The notes: a model not told the origin generated them from the sequence alone. A stretch of 64,000 nt of DNA from Oceanobacillus oncorhynchi (GCF_000821065.1 NZ_CDGG01000001.1:124001-188000), one strand, 5' to 3'. Numbered from the stretch's first letter, positions 46,416 through 57,316 are shown. Made by a program: numbers and translations.

Positions 46416-47321
46416 ATGATGAATAATGATAAAAACCTTGCAAAAATTAACGGTAAAACAAAACTTGTAGGATTGCTGGCCACCCCAATCGGGCACAGCA
46501 TTTCGCCTGAAATGCATAATTTGGGATACACCATTGGCGGTTTGAATTATGCATACTTAGGTTTTGAAGTTGGTACAGAAAACCTTAAAACAGCAGTAGA
46601 AGGCATGAAAGCAATAGAAGCAGCAGGATTCAATGTATCCATGCCAAATAAAATGGAGGTCATCCAGTATCTAGATGAAGTGGATGACAGTGCGAAATAT
46701 GCACATGCCAGCAATACCGTCGTAAACAGAGACGGCAAGCTGATTGGGTATAATACAGATGGGTTAGGATATGTGAAAAACCTGGAAGAACATGGTGTGA
46801 AATTAGAAGGTCAAAAAATCACCCTGGTCGGTTCCGGCGGTGTTGCAACGCCAATAGCTATTCAATTAGTACAATCCGGTATCAAAGAAATTAGTATCTT
46901 TGCCAGAGACGACAAGTTTTTCCCGCAAGCAGAAGAAAATGTATCCTATATCAACAACGAGATGGCGCATTTCGGAGTCAAAGCAAACATTTTTCCTTTA
47001 GAGGATAAAGAAACTTTCCGTAAAGAAATAGCCGAAAGTGCTGTTCTGGCAAATGCTACAAGCTTAGGGATGAAACCACTGGATGAAATGAGTATTCTGG
47101 ATGATCTTACAGATGTACTACGCGAGGATTTAGTTGTAACGGATGTGGTCTATAACCCGCAAAAAACAAAATTGTTAGCACAAGCGGAAGAGGCTGGAGC
47201 TACAGCAATTAATGGTCTGGGAATGGTTTTATGGCAAGGCGCTTTGGCTTATAAACTATTTACTGGGGAAGACATGGCGATTGAGGAAGTTAAAAAACAA
47301 TTGTTTGATGAAATTTTATAG
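46416..47321 (+). CDS. Shikimate/quinate dehydrogenase (AroE/YdiB type)
   Basis: The enzyme reversibly oxidises shikimate or quinate with NAD(P). The 301-residue protein has the substrate motif PIGHSISPEMHN, the catalytic Lys in MPNKMEV (the Lys of the family's NVTxPxK), NTDGLGY with the catalytic Asp, and the nucleotide loop GSGGVATPIAIQ. It is longer than biosynthetic AroE (about 270) and closer to YdiB-type or catabolic forms. Being the third gene of a LacI-controlled operon with two transporters also favours catabolic use. AAAGGAG precedes two possible ATG codons (46416 and 46419). Confidence 0.88.
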   Translation: MMNNDKNLAKINGKTKLVGLLATPIGHSISPEMHNLGYTIGGLNYAYLGFEVGTENLKTAVEGMKAIEAAGFNVSMPNKMEVIQYLDEVDDSAKYAHASNTVVNRDGKLIGYNTDGLGYVKNLEEHGVKLEGQKITLVGSGGVATPIAIQLVQSGIKEISIFARDDKFFPQAEENVSYINNEMAHFGVKANIFPLEDKETFRKEIAESAVLANATSLGMKPLDEMSILDDLTDVLREDLVVTDVVYNPQKTKLLAQAEEAGATAINGLGMVLWQGALAYKLFTGEDMAIEEVKKQLFDEIL

Positions 47322-47346
47322 TTGTAAGAGGGTTAATAAAGGTAAA

Positions 47347-47379
47347 CAAAAGCTGTCGAGGGAACCGGCAGCTTTTTGT
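47347..47379 (+). terminator. Intrinsic terminator of the MFS-aroE operon
   Basis: AAAAGCTGTC pairs with GGCAGCTTTT around a GA-rich loop, followed by T. Confidence 0.8.
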
Positions 47380-47575
47380 TTTGTTTAAATGGATCTTTCT
47401 TATTGTAATAAGTTCTGAAAGTGATTTAGCTGATATTGTACATCATTCGTTTTTACCCGTATCGGAATACTTTTTTCATTATAAGGGTATTGTATGTTAA
47501 GACTGACAACCTTATAAATTTACTGCTATCCGTTGGGTATTTGAATCAGTATATCAACAAAAGGGGAAACATACA

Positions 47576-48127
47576 TTGAATAAAGAGGAACGTATTAAAG
47601 TATTACAAGATATCATAAAAATAAAATCGATAAACGATAATGAATCCGAAGTAGCGGATTACTTAGCAGATTTATTCCAAAAACATGGAATAGAATCTGA
47701 AAAGGTAAAATATAGTGAAGGTCGTGAAAGCCTGGTAGCCACATACAAAAAAGGTGACGGTAAAGTATTGGGTATTAGCGACCATGAAGATGTAGTAGCG
47801 GCTGGTGATGAAAGCGAATGGAAATACCCGCCGTTTTCAGCGGAAATCGATGGGGATAAATTATACGGGCGAGGTTCAACAGATATGAAATCTGGTCTGG
47901 CAGCTTTAGCAATCTCTATGATCGAAACCAAAGAAGAAAACGCAGATATCAACGGTACATTGAAATTCATGGCAACGGTTGGCGAAGAAGTCGGTGAATT
48001 AGGGTCTGAGCAATTAACGAAGGAAGGTTATGCAGATGATCTGGATGGATTGATTATTGGTGAACTAACTGGACCAGCATTGATTTACACACATAATCCA
48101 ACTTGCAGTCCATTATATAAAAGATAG
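47576..48127 (+). pseudogene. M20-family metallopeptidase (ArgE/DapE type), truncated
   Basis: The 183 residues match only the N-terminal half of a normally 380-400-residue enzyme. The zinc ligands of that half are kept: His70 and Asp72 in SDHEDVV, Asp103 in GRGSTDMKSG, Glu137-Glu138 in VGEEVGE and Glu163. The frame then runs into an unrelated tail after LIYTH and stops. The second half, including the dimerisation lid and final His, is missing in the window. The break falls at the left edge of the defence island, so insertion or deletion there is the likely cause. Confidence 0.8.
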
Positions 48128-48473
48128 GTGTAACCTCCGTTTCGACAGTTATCTTGATAAATTAGAATAAGAATAGAAGATTTTTATTTTTATATTCTTG
48201 CTACTCCAATATCATTCTTGTACATAAAATGTAGTTAATCCCAAAACGTAACCATTGAATTCACTTACGATCAAAAGGAGGTAAAAAAGATTGCGCAAGT
48301 ATAAAACTATTCATTATACTCAATTTGTATGGGATTCTTTTATTTCCTGCATACATTGTAAGGGGTTGACGTTTTTAATAGAAAGTTAGTATTTACAATA
48401 TAGTTTTTGTGTGTTAAGTTATAATACCAATTTAAATTTAGTATAATAAATACTAACTAAAAGGGTGATGGAT
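48128..48473 (+). other. Left junction of the defence island
   Basis: A+T-rich DNA with no ORF. It holds a repeated GTTAGTATTTA motif: one copy at 48385-48395, the inverse at 48447-48457, the latter within a palindrome TTAGTAT-5 nt-ATACTAA (48438-48456). TATAAT at 48420-48425 may be a -10. The motif pair looks like an operator for the island genes. Confidence 0.45.
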
Positions 48474-50288
48474 ATGAAGAGTGATTTAAAGCATATCATT
48501 GAACAAACAAAAAAAGTTGATACAAAGAGTAATTACATATCTCTAATTGTAATGCTTCCTATTCTTGGAAGTGAAGAATTACGTAAAGTAGGAATAGCAG
48601 ATAATACTCTTGAAAAATTGATTAATAAAATTAAAGAACTTCCAATACATGAACAGTCCCAAATGTATTTAATTAAAGAATTAAAAACTGTAGTGGATAC
48701 AATACAACTACAGAATTTTATCAACATACTTTTACGAATGGCTAAATTGTGTGAAGAATTTGATCCCTCAAAAATTATTGATGAATATTTAGGGTCTATA
48801 AAAGGTGGAAAAACATTAATAAGACCAACTACTCAACAAAATGATATTGTAAGAAATTATCTTAATTTATCTAAGAAACATATTATATTTAGTGGTGAAG
48901 TTGGTATTGGTGATGAAATGATATCATTGATAGAAAAACAAGCAGATATTGCTGTGTATGCACAAGATAAGTTTTCTGCCAATTTTGTTATTGCAGAGTT
49001 ACGTTTAATGTTAAAAGAAAACATACAAAAGAATATGGACCCACGTAGTATTTTGATGGAGGGAATAATACAACATCAAGCCGATTTTGTATATAACACA
49101 CCACATTTTGAAGTACGTTTTACAGATGAAGAATATAAAGCAATGAAAAAAGATAAACAAAATCGTTATTCTTATTTTGGAACAACAGGAAAGTCACATC
49201 CGGAATGGAGTCCTGTTATAGCCAGCCTACATGCTTTAAATGATACAGGAAAAGGAGCTTTCTATTTACCCTTATCAGCTTTGACTCGCAGTGTATCTGA
49301 TAAAAAAATAAGAGAACGATTAATAGAATCTGATATTATTGAAGCCATTGTTGAGTTTCCTAAACGGTTATGGACTCCTCAAACAAGTATATCGACTGCA
49401 TTAGTGTTAATAAATAAGAATAAAACAAATAAACGTAGAGGCCTTATTCAATTAATTAATGCAACGAAATTAGGGGAAAACAGTAGGGTAGGAACTAAAT
49501 TGAGGCCAAATGAAGTAGAGTTTCTAAATCATATTATTATTTCTGGAGAAGAAAAAAAGGGAGTATCCACGATGTTATCAATTAGTGATATTCAGGAGGC
49601 TAATCTTCTACCAAGTTCTTATATTATGGATACGACAGTGGCTATGCGAGGATACGGCGAGCTAGAAATTAAACTAAATGAACTGGAAACAGTAGAAACA
49701 GTAGAACTTCAAAAAATAGCACAGATATATCGTGGTTATAATGCACTTCCTAAAACACAAGCAAATGATGGAAATTTCGCACTTGTGAAAATTGCCGATA
49801 TTCAAGGAGATAGAATTAATGGTAATGATTTAACACGTTATCAAGTAGAAGGACGTACAAAGGTAGAGAATTATCGTATGGAACAAAACGATATTGTGCT
49901 GTCTATACGAGGACAATTAAAGATAGCCATTTTTACATCTGATAGAGAAGATGTATTATTGTCTCAAAACTTTGTTGGAATTCGATGTTCTAAACAATAT
50001 GATTCTGAATTTATTGCATTGTATTTACAATCACCTCCAATACAGTTTTTATTGCAATCAAAAATGGTAGGTACAACAGTTGTAAATTTACCTATTAAAG
50101 ATGTAAAAAACGTGCCTATACCTATAATTAGTATAGAAAAGCAGCGGTCAATCGTTCAGGAATATAAACATATTGAAGAGGGATTGCAAGAGCAGATTAA
50201 ACAATTGGAAGAAAAGCGTATTACTAATAAAACAAAAGCTTTTACAGAGATGGGATTAGGAAAAACATTCACAAAGATTATGAATTAA
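48474..50288 (+). CDS. Degenerate HsdM-like protein fused to a single HsdS specificity domain
   Basis: The first part (about residues 1-370 of 604) is colinear with the N6-adenine methylase domain of HsdM. The S-adenosylmethionine motif DPACGSGG is replaced by a GEVGIGD stretch near 141-147, and the catalytic NPPF is replaced by NTPH near 208-211. Downstream landmarks of HsdM (GAFYLPLSAL, ESDIIEAIVEFP, STALVLINKNK) are kept. The second part (about 390-600) is one HsdS-type target recognition domain with a terminal helix. Methyl transfer is therefore unlikely. ATG 48474 is preferred, following AAGGGTGAT. Confidence 0.75.
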   Translation: MKSDLKHIIEQTKKVDTKSNYISLIVMLPILGSEELRKVGIADNTLEKLINKIKELPIHEQSQMYLIKELKTVVDTIQLQNFINILLRMAKLCEEFDPSKIIDEYLGSIKGGKTLIRPTTQQNDIVRNYLNLSKKHIIFSGEVGIGDEMISLIEKQADIAVYAQDKFSANFVIAELRLMLKENIQKNMDPRSILMEGIIQHQADFVYNTPHFEVRFTDEEYKAMKKDKQNRYSYFGTTGKSHPEWSPVIASLHALNDTGKGAFYLPLSALTRSVSDKKIRERLIESDIIEAIVEFPKRLWTPQTSISTALVLINKNKTNKRRGLIQLINATKLGENSRVGTKLRPNEVEFLNHIIISGEEKKGVSTMLSISDIQEANLLPSSYIMDTTVAMRGYGELEIKLNELETVETVELQKIAQIYRGYNALPKTQANDGNFALVKIADIQGDRINGNDLTRYQVEGRTKVENYRMEQNDIVLSIRGQLKIAIFTSDREDVLLSQNFVGIRCSKQYDSEFIALYLQSPPIQFLLQSKMVGTTVVNLPIKDVKNVPIPIISIEKQRSIVQEYKHIEEGLQEQIKQLEEKRITNKTKAFTEMGLGKTFTKIMN

Positions 50289-50324
50289 CATTAAAGATAA
50301 ATAAAATGAACGGGGAGGGAGATT

Positions 50325-50829
50325 ATGTATAAATTATTCCGAAGAAATCCTGAAATCAGACAAAATGCGTAATCCAAATTGGAGAAGAAGGATATATCCA
50401 AATCAAGATTTTATGAGTTATTCAATTTATTTCAAAGAAAATGGAGATAAATTAATTAATTCAACCCTATATATGTTTAGACAGTCTATTGAATGATTAT
50501 TAAAAGCAATACTAATTACAGAGTTTTTAATGGAAAACTTGAAAATAGAGAAAATGAAAGATAAATTAAATGGACATAGCTTGGAAAGTCTCTGGTCCAA
50601 AGCAGATACAATTATTAGAAAGTATTATTCTGATGACGTAAAAGAAGATGATAAGCTTCTTAAAAATACTCGTAAAGCAATTTTAGAATTACACGATATG
50701 GATAAAAAATCAACGTTATATCGTTATCCATTCGATAATGAGCTTCAAAAACAAAAAGTTGGCGATTCTGATGATGATTATGCAATTGATTATACTCATT
50801 TAAAGAAAGAATTTGATAAAGTGTATTGA
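50325..50829 (+). pseudogene. HEPN-like gene, broken by a frameshift and a stop
   Basis: A good ribosome binding site (GGGGAGGGAG) precedes ATG 50325. Reading shifts frame after about four codons, then continues as YSEEILKSDKMRNPNW, meets TGA at 50494, and goes on to 50829 in the same frame. Around the stop lies FRQSIE-stop-LLKAIL and then GHSLESLWSKA, a pattern typical of HEPN domains. The last 99 codons from 50530 are intact but are only the tail. It lies between the M/S fusion and hsdM. Confidence 0.55.
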
Positions 50830-50999
50830 TTTTTGAATGGATGTTTGAGGAATCAGTGCTATTTATGAAAATCAGAAAGTTATTCAAATGATTTAAGTAT
50901 ATAGTACTGGAATTGGTTAGTATTTTCCGTTTTCACACTATACGATGAGAGAAAATAAAGATAAGATAAATATAGAGAGTAGATGATGGAGGAAGAATT

Positions 51000-52520
51000 A
51001 TGGCTACAGCAAATATAGGTTTTGAAGAAAAGTTATGGAGAATGGCAGATAAATTACGTGGGTCAATGGACTCCGGTGAATATAAAAATGTTGTATTAGG
51101 TTTATTATTTTTAAAATATGTATCTGATGCGTTTGAAGAAAAATATAAAGAGTTAAAAGCTGATGAATTGGCTAATGAAGAAGATAGAGATGAATATGTA
51201 GCTGAAAACGTATTCTTTGTACCAAAAGAAGCGCGCTGGTCCTTTATTAAAGATAATGCAAAAGATCCTAAAATTGGTCAGCTAGTTGATGCAGCAATGG
51301 TTGCAATTGAAAAAGAAAACCCTCAACTTGTAGGGGTCCTTCCTAAATCTTTTGCACGCCCAGAATTGGATAAAACACGTCTAGGTGAAACAATTGATTT
51401 ATTTTCATTCAAGGTCGGTGATGAAACAAGCCGTCAAAAAGATGTGTTAGGACGTGTTTATGAATATTTTCTAAGTAAATTTGCAAGTGCAGAAGGTAAA
51501 AATGGTGGAGAATTCTATACTCCATCCACTGTGGTGCAATTGTTAGTTGAAATGTTAGAACCATATAAAGGCCGTGTATACGATCCTGCTTGCGGTTCTG
51601 GAGGTTTGTTTGTGCAATCATCCAAATTTGTAAAAGAACATCAAGGTCGCCTTGATAACTTATCCATCTATGGACAAGAATCGAATCCTACTACATGGAA
51701 ACTTTGTAAAATGAATTTAGCTATTCGTGGGATTGATGGAAATTTAGGTGATCATCATGCTGATACATTCCATAATGATTTGCATAAAGGATTAAAGGCG
51801 GATTATATTTTAGCAAATCCACCATTTAATATAAGTGACTGGGGTGGAGAGAAGTTAACAGAAGATGTTCGTTGGCAATATGGTATTCCGCCAAAAGGTA
51901 ATGCGAACTTTGCGTGGGTGCAGCATATGGTTTCAAAACTAGCACCGGCAGGAACAGCAGGATTTGTTTTGGCAAATGGCTCCATGTCTTCTAATACAAG
52001 TGGGGAAGGTGAAATTCGGAAAAATTTAATTGAAAATGATCGAGTAGAGTGTATTGTTACTTTGCCCGGACAGTTATTCTATTCTACGCCAATTCCGGTA
52101 TGTTTATGGTTTGTATCCCAGTATAAAAAGAGAACTGGTAAGCGTAGTCGTAATAATCATATTTTATTTATTGATGCACGTAATCTTGGTTTTATGGCAG
52201 ATCGTACACATAAAGAATTTAGTGAAGAAGATATTAAAAAGGTTGCCGATACATTTCATACATGGCGTGGTACGAATGATCAAGAATATGCAGATGAATT
52301 AGGTTTTTGCAAAGAAATCAGTTTAGAAAAAGTGAAAGAAAATGATTATATATTAACTCCTGGACGCTATGTAGGGTTGGCAGAGCAAGAAGATGATGGG
52401 GAACTGTTTGAGGAAAGAATGGAGAGTTTAACAAGTGAGCTATCTGAGCAATTTGCGAAATCAAAAGAGTTAGAAGAACAAATTCGCCGAGTGTTGGGGG
52501 GAGCTGGTTATGATATTTAG
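51000..52520 (+). CDS. hsdM: Type I restriction-modification system methyltransferase subunit
   Basis: HsdM methylates adenine in the recognition sequence as part of the M2S complex. The 506-residue protein has the N-terminal helical HsdM domain (about 1-150), the S-adenosylmethionine motif DPACGSGG at 195-202 and the catalytic NPPF at 273-276. It is complete. GGAGGAAGA precedes the ATG. Its stop overlaps the hsdS start by 11 nt. This is the active counterpart of the degenerate copy 0.7 kb upstream. Confidence 0.96.
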   Translation: MATANIGFEEKLWRMADKLRGSMDSGEYKNVVLGLLFLKYVSDAFEEKYKELKADELANEEDRDEYVAENVFFVPKEARWSFIKDNAKDPKIGQLVDAAMVAIEKENPQLVGVLPKSFARPELDKTRLGETIDLFSFKVGDETSRQKDVLGRVYEYFLSKFASAEGKNGGEFYTPSTVVQLLVEMLEPYKGRVYDPACGSGGLFVQSSKFVKEHQGRLDNLSIYGQESNPTTWKLCKMNLAIRGIDGNLGDHHADTFHNDLHKGLKADYILANPPFNISDWGGEKLTEDVRWQYGIPPKGNANFAWVQHMVSKLAPAGTAGFVLANGSMSSNTSGEGEIRKNLIENDRVECIVTLPGQLFYSTPIPVCLWFVSQYKKRTGKRSRNNHILFIDARNLGFMADRTHKEFSEEDIKKVADTFHTWRGTNDQEYADELGFCKEISLEKVKENDYILTPGRYVGLAEQEDDGELFEERMESLTSELSEQFAKSKELEEQIRRVLGGAGYDI

Positions 52521-53754
52521 AGAGGCTTCCCTAGAGACCATTTTAGAAATCAACCCAAGGTTAAGTTTGAAAAAAGGATTAGTTTCTAAGAAAGTAGCTA
52601 TGGAGCATATTGATGAATATGTCAAGAAAATACAAGGATATGAGTTAACTGAGTTTAAAAATGGTTCAAAATTTCAAAATGGTGATACTTTGGTTGCGCG
52701 TATTACTCCATGTTTAGAAAATGGAAAAACAGCTTACGTAGATATTTTAGAAGATAATGAAATAGCCTTTGGTTCAACTGAGTTTTTTGTTATTCGGGCA
52801 AAAGAGGGGAGAGGAGATTCTCAATTTGTTTATTATTTAATGCGTCATCCTAACATAAGAAAGGTTATTATTCAATCGATGACAGGGACTTCGGGTAGAC
52901 AAAGAGCTCAAAAACAATCTATTTTAGAATATAATATGAGTTTACCCGATTTGGATTATCAAAAGAAGATTGGTCGAACACTTTCACTTTATGATGCTAA
53001 AATTGAATCTAATAAAGAAATAATCAACACTTTAGAACAACTATCCCAAACCCTTTTCAAACATTGGTTTATCGATTTTGAATTTCCAAATGAACAAGGT
53101 CAACCGTATAAATCTAGTGGAGGGGAAATGGTAGAAAGTGAGTTGGGAGAGATCCCTAAAGGATGGAGAGTGTATAAATTAAACGAATTAACTGAATTAT
53201 TCAAGTTGACTTTTAATCCTGAAAAGACTACTGAAGAAAAAATTAGCCATTTTAGTTTACCAGCATTTGACAATGGACAAACTCCCACAATAGATGAAGT
53301 TTCAGGTATCAAAAGTAATAAATGGATTTTAAAAGATAATTGTGTAGTTTTTTCGAAAATGAATCCGAGGACTCCACGTATCTGGTTAACTAATATTGTT
53401 GAAAATTATTTAAATGTAGCTTCGAGTGAGTTTGTAGTTTTAAAGAGTGAAACCAGAAATCTTAATGCTTTTATATATAATCTATGTAAGTCTGATAAAT
53501 TCAATGAATATTTGATTTCTAATGCAACAGGGTCTACAAATAGTAGACAAAGAGTAACGCCAACTATTGCTTTAGATTATAAAATTGCTTTAGATATGGA
53601 GCAAGTTGAATTATACAGTTTAAAAGTGGTCGATATGGTTGAAAAAATAAAGGTCTTAAGAACGGAAAATAAAAAATTATCCCAACTACGTGATAATCTT
53701 CTCCCCAAACTTTTATCAGGAGAAGTCGAAATATCTGAAGCATTGGAGGTATAA
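52510..53754 (+). CDS. hsdS: Type I restriction-modification system specificity subunit
   Basis: HsdS reads a two-part DNA target. The 414-residue protein has a first target recognition domain (about 1-155), a central helix with [20 protein letters not shown] (about 175-195), a second recognition domain (about 206-370) and a C-terminal helix [18 protein letters not shown]. Both recognition domains and conserved repeats are complete. It overlaps hsdM and lies 3 nt before hsdR. The target sequence cannot be deduced here. Confidence 0.94.
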   Translation: MIFREASLETILEINPRLSLKKGLVSKKVAMEHIDEYVKKIQGYELTEFKNGSKFQNGDTLVARITPCLENGKTAYVDILEDNEIAFGSTEFFVIRAKEGRGDSQFVYYLMRHPNIRKVIIQSMTGTSGRQRAQKQSILEYNMSLPDLDYQKKIGRTLSLYDAKIESNKEIINTLEQLSQTLFKHWFIDFEFPNEQGQPYKSSGGEMVESELGEIPKGWRVYKLNELTELFKLTFNPEKTTEEKISHFSLPAFDNGQTPTIDEVSGIKSNKWILKDNCVVFSKMNPRTPRIWLTNIVENYLNVASSEFVVLKSETRNLNAFIYNLCKSDKFNEYLISNATGSTNSRQRVTPTIALDYKIALDMEQVELYSLKVVDMVEKIKVLRTENKKLSQLRDNLLPKLLSGEVEISEALEV

Positions 53755-53757
53755 TCC

Positions 53758-56700
53758 ATGTTTAAATACAATGAATCTGAATTGGAAGTTGGAACGCTTG
53801 AATGGTTAGAAGGGTTAGGTTATGAAATTGTGGAAGGTCCTGATATTGCTCCGGAGGGTATTTCTCCAGAGCGTGGGAGCTATCAGGATGTCGTGTTAAT
53901 TGATCGTTTACGGGATGCTTTACAAAGGATTAATCCGACACTAGATAAAACAATTATTGAAGAAGCATTTCAAAAGATAATTGCAAATGCTTCTCCTAAT
54001 CTCATATTAAATAATAAGCAATTCCACCAGCTGGTAACAGACGGCATTGAAATTCAAAGACAAGGAAAAGATGGTTATAATCCTACAGTTTCTGTCTCCG
54101 TATTTGATTTTGATACACCGCAAAATAATGATTTTATGGCAGTTAATCAATTTACAACTATAGAAGGACAGGCGAATAGACGTCCAGATATTATTGTTTT
54201 TCTGAATGGTTTACCAGTTGTAGTGATGGAATTAAAAAATGCGACGAATGAAGATGTGAATATTTCAGATGCTTATAATCAGCTGCAAACGTATAAGCAG
54301 ACTATCCCTACATTATTTCGGTATAATGCTTTTTTAATTGCAAGTGATGGTGTTAATGCTAGGGTGGGTTCGCTTACAGCTAATGAGGATCGCTTTATGA
54401 AATGGAGAACAGCTGATGGAGAAACTTTGGCTAGTCCAGCAGAGCCGCAGTTAGAAGTAATGATTTATGGAATGCTTCAACCTAAGCGTTTATTAGATAT
54501 TATTCAATATTTTATCTTATTCCAAACAGATGGTGTAGATATATTTAAAATTTTAGCTGCATACCATCAATATTACGCGGTTAATAAAGCTGTCGAAAAG
54601 GCAAAGGTTGCTACTGCTGAAGGTGGAAGTCATAAAATTGGTGTTATATGGCATACGCAAGGATCAGGAAAAAGCTTATCAATGGTATTTTATGCTGGTA
54701 AATTGATTAAGGTAATGAATAATCCAACTTTGGTGGTTTTAACAGACCGTAATGATTTAGATGATCAACTTTATGGAACATTTTCTATGTCGAAGGAGAT
54801 TTTACGTCAAACTCCAAATCAAGCAGATTCACGTGATGCCCTACGTGAATTATTAAGTGTAGAATCTGGTGGTATTATCTTTACAACATTACAAAAATTT
54901 GCACCTAATGAATATACTGGAGAGATGCCTTGCTTAACAGATCGTACAAACGTTATTGTAATGGCAGACGAAGCACATCGTTCACAATATGGATTTGGAG
55001 CTTCCATGTCACAGCAGGTGGATCGTGAAGGTAAAATGAAATACGGCTTTGCAAAATATGTGCGTGATGCACTACCTAATGCTTCCTTTATTGGTTTTAC
55101 AGGAACGCCTGTAGAAGCAACAGACCGAAATACACCAGCTGTTTTTGGTGAGTATATCGATGTTTATGATATGTCACAAGCTGTCGAAGACGAGGCAACT
55201 GTTAAAATATTTTATGAATCAAGGGTCATTCCTCTTGATTTGCCAGAAGATTTAAGCCTCGATAAGGATTATGAAGAAATTACGGAAGATCAAGAGCAGT
55301 CTGTGAAAGAAAAATTGAAATCGAAATGGTCACGTTTAGAAGCTGTAGCAGGATCGCACTCACGTGTAGGAAAGATGGCGCAAGATATTGTGCAACATTA
55401 CGAGGAACGACAAAAAGCAATGTTTGGAAAATCTATGATTGTTGTAATGTCACGCCGTATTGCAATTGAACTGTATAAAGAAATCATTACATTACGTCCA
55501 GAATGGCATTCAGAGGATGATGGCAAAGGGATTATCAAAATTGTAATGACTGGTTCATCAAGTGATCCAGCTGATTGGCAGCAGTTTATTGGCAATAAAA
55601 AACGAAGAGAATTTTTAGCACGCCGTATGAAGGATAATGAAGATCCATTAAAAATTGTCATTGTCCGTGATATGTGGTTAACAGGATTTGATGTACCAGC
55701 AATGGATACGATGTATATTGATAAACCGATGAAAGGGCATAACTTGATGCAGGCAATTGCACGTGTCAATCGTGTGTTTAAAGATAAACCAGGTGGTCTA
55801 GTTGTCGATTATATCGGAATTGCGGATGATTTAAAACAAGCATTAAAGCAATATACAGATAATGATCGAAAAACTGCTGGTGTAGATACAGCACTTGCTG
55901 TTGATGTGATGTTGGAAAAATACCAATTAATTAGAGAAATGTTACATGGTCATGACTACTCTGATTTTAGAAATGAAAGATCTTCTCAACGTATTAAGGC
56001 AATTGTTAATACAATGGACTATATAATGGGGCTTGGAGAAAATGAAAAGAAACGTTTCTTGAATACTGTGACAGAATTATCAAAAGCATATGCTTTATGC
56101 GCAACAATACCAGATGCTGAAGAACTAAATGAAGAAATAGGTTTTTTCAAAGCAGTAAAAGCAAGTATTGTAAAAACAATCAGCGATGGTAGCAAAAAGA
56201 AAACAGTAACACAAATGGATGCACAAATTAATCAATTAATTTCAGAATCTGTGATTTCCGAGGATATTGTGGATGTTTACAAAGAATTAGGTCTAGAGAA
56301 TCCAGATATATCTATATTATCAGACCAATTTTTAGAGGATGTACGAAAAATTCCACAAAAAAACCTAGCAGTAGAATTATTGAATCGATTATTAAATGGT
56401 AAAGTAAAAAATGTTCAACGTAGTAACCTTGTTCAAGCTCGAAAATTTTCGGAAATGCTTACTAATTCATTAAATAAGTATAATAAACGAACTATTGAAA
56501 CATCCAAAGTTATTGAAGAGTTGATTCAATTGGCTAGAGAAATGGATTCTGCATATAAAAATGGTGAAGAAACAGGAATGATTAAAGAGGAAGTAGCGTT
56601 CTATGATGCACTTTCTTCACATGAAACAGCAGAACAAGTATTAGGCGATGATACATTAAAAATGATTGCACATGAATTAACACAATCTATTAAAAATAAT

Positions 56701-56868
56701 ATGAGTATTGATTGGAATTTACGTGAATCGGCACGAGCTAAAATGCGTGTTACTGTCAAACGATTGTTAAAAAAATATGGTTATCCGCCAGATTTACAGA
56801 AGCAAGCAGTTGAAATTGTTATAGAGCAGGCTGAATTAATGTCGGAGCAGTTGACAAGGGAGATGTAG
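53758..56868 (+). CDS. hsdR: Type I restriction-modification system restriction subunit
   Basis: HsdR translocates DNA and cuts it at a distance from unmethylated sites. In the 1036-residue protein, the PD-ExK nuclease near residues 140-165 has Asp144 and the ELK motif (158-160). The superfamily 2 helicase has Walker A GSGKS (302-306), DEAH (404-407) and later helicase motifs such as [17 protein letters not shown] and [10 protein letters not shown]-terminal helical domain ends the protein. Length and motifs show it is intact. GGAGGT precedes the ATG. Confidence 0.96.
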   Translation: MFKYNESELEVGTLEWLEGLGYEIVEGPDIAPEGISPERGSYQDVVLIDRLRDALQRINPTLDKTIIEEAFQKIIANASPNLILNNKQFHQLVTDGIEIQRQGKDGYNPTVSVSVFDFDTPQNNDFMAVNQFTTIEGQANRRPDIIVFLNGLPVVVMELKNATNEDVNISDAYNQLQTYKQTIPTLFRYNAFLIASDGVNARVGSLTANEDRFMKWRTADGETLASPAEPQLEVMIYGMLQPKRLLDIIQYFILFQTDGVDIFKILAAYHQYYAVNKAVEKAKVATAEGGSHKIGVIWHTQGSGKSLSMVFYAGKLIKVMNNPTLVVLTDRNDLDDQLYGTFSMSKEILRQTPNQADSRDALRELLSVESGGIIFTTLQKFAPNEYTGEMPCLTDRTNVIVMADEAHRSQYGFGASMSQQVDREGKMKYGFAKYVRDALPNASFIGFTGTPVEATDRNTPAVFGEYIDVYDMSQAVEDEATVKIFYESRVIPLDLPEDLSLDKDYEEITEDQEQSVKEKLKSKWSRLEAVAGSHSRVGKMAQDIVQHYEERQKAMFGKSMIVVMSRRIAIELYKEIITLRPEWHSEDDGKGIIKIVMTGSSSDPADWQQFIGNKKRREFLARRMKDNEDPLKIVIVRDMWLTGFDVPAMDTMYIDKPMKGHNLMQAIARVNRVFKDKPGGLVVDYIGIADDLKQALKQYTDNDRKTAGVDTALAVDVMLEKYQLIREMLHGHDYSDFRNERSSQRIKAIVNTMDYIMGLGENEKKRFLNTVTELSKAYALCATIPDAEELNEEIGFFKAVKASIVKTISDGSKKKTVTQMDAQINQLISESVISEDIVDVYKELGLENPDISILSDQFLEDVRKIPQKNLAVELLNRLLNGKVKNVQRSNLVQARKFSEMLTNSLNKYNKRTIETSKVIEELIQLAREMDSAYKNGEETGMIKEEVAFYDALSSHETAEQVLGDDTLKMIAHELTQSIKNNMSIDWNLRESARAKMRVTVKRLLKKYGYPPDLQKQAVEIVIEQAELMSEQLTREM

Positions 56869-56898
56869 GCGGAAATAAGGGCATTTGTAAAAGAGATT

Positions 56899-57120
56899 TT
56901 ACATACCTTTATTTATTAACTCAACTTTCGGAGCGACCGAGTATAGGTTGTGTAATCTAACAGGTGGAAATCCTGTTTGATAAGGATCTAACCAAGCCAT
57001 CAATAGCGAGTCTTGGACTCCATCAAGTAATTGGTGGACAGTTAGGTAGTAGGCCTGAAAGTGTCGAAAGACTGGAAAACGAAACTCTCTGATATAATTA
57101 ACTTGTGCCACTGCTAACAT
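56899..57120 (-). other. Possible mobile-element remnant with a 73-codon minus-strand frame
   Basis: The minus-strand frame begins MLAVAQVNYIRE after AGGAGGATATTAGGAG, an excellent ribosome binding site. That opening resembles the first residues of some IS21-type transposases, but the rest shows no helix-turn-helix or nuclease motif. The segment differs in base composition from both flanks. It may be a fused scrap rather than a gene. Confidence 0.25.
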
Positions 57121-57196
57121 CTCCTAATATCCTCCTGTCAAACGTTGTTGGTCCAACGAGGAGTTTAAAGTTATTTGGTGGAGTTGGCAAGTGGCT

Positions 57197-57241
57197 CATT
57201 TAATTTATGTATGGTCCGTAGGACCATACATAAATTAAATG
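57197..57241. repeat. Perfect 21-bp inverted repeat with 3-nt loop
   Basis: The arm at 57197-57217 and its exact complement at 57221-57241 are separated by GTA. TGGC/GCCA extends the stem after one bulge. No T run follows on either strand, so it is not an ordinary terminator. It lies between two converging defence genes. Confidence 0.7.
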
Positions 57242-57260
57242 CCAGTCCCTACATTGTTAG

Positions 57261-57316
57261 TTAGCCATAAACATTTTTCCAAATATCAATACGAAAATCC
57301 TTTTATGGCTAATTTT
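57261..57316 (+). terminator. Possible terminator after hsdR
   Basis: TTAGCCATAAA (57261-57271) pairs with TTTATGGCTAA (57302-57312), followed by four T. The 30-nt loop makes it weaker than usual. Confidence 0.4.
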
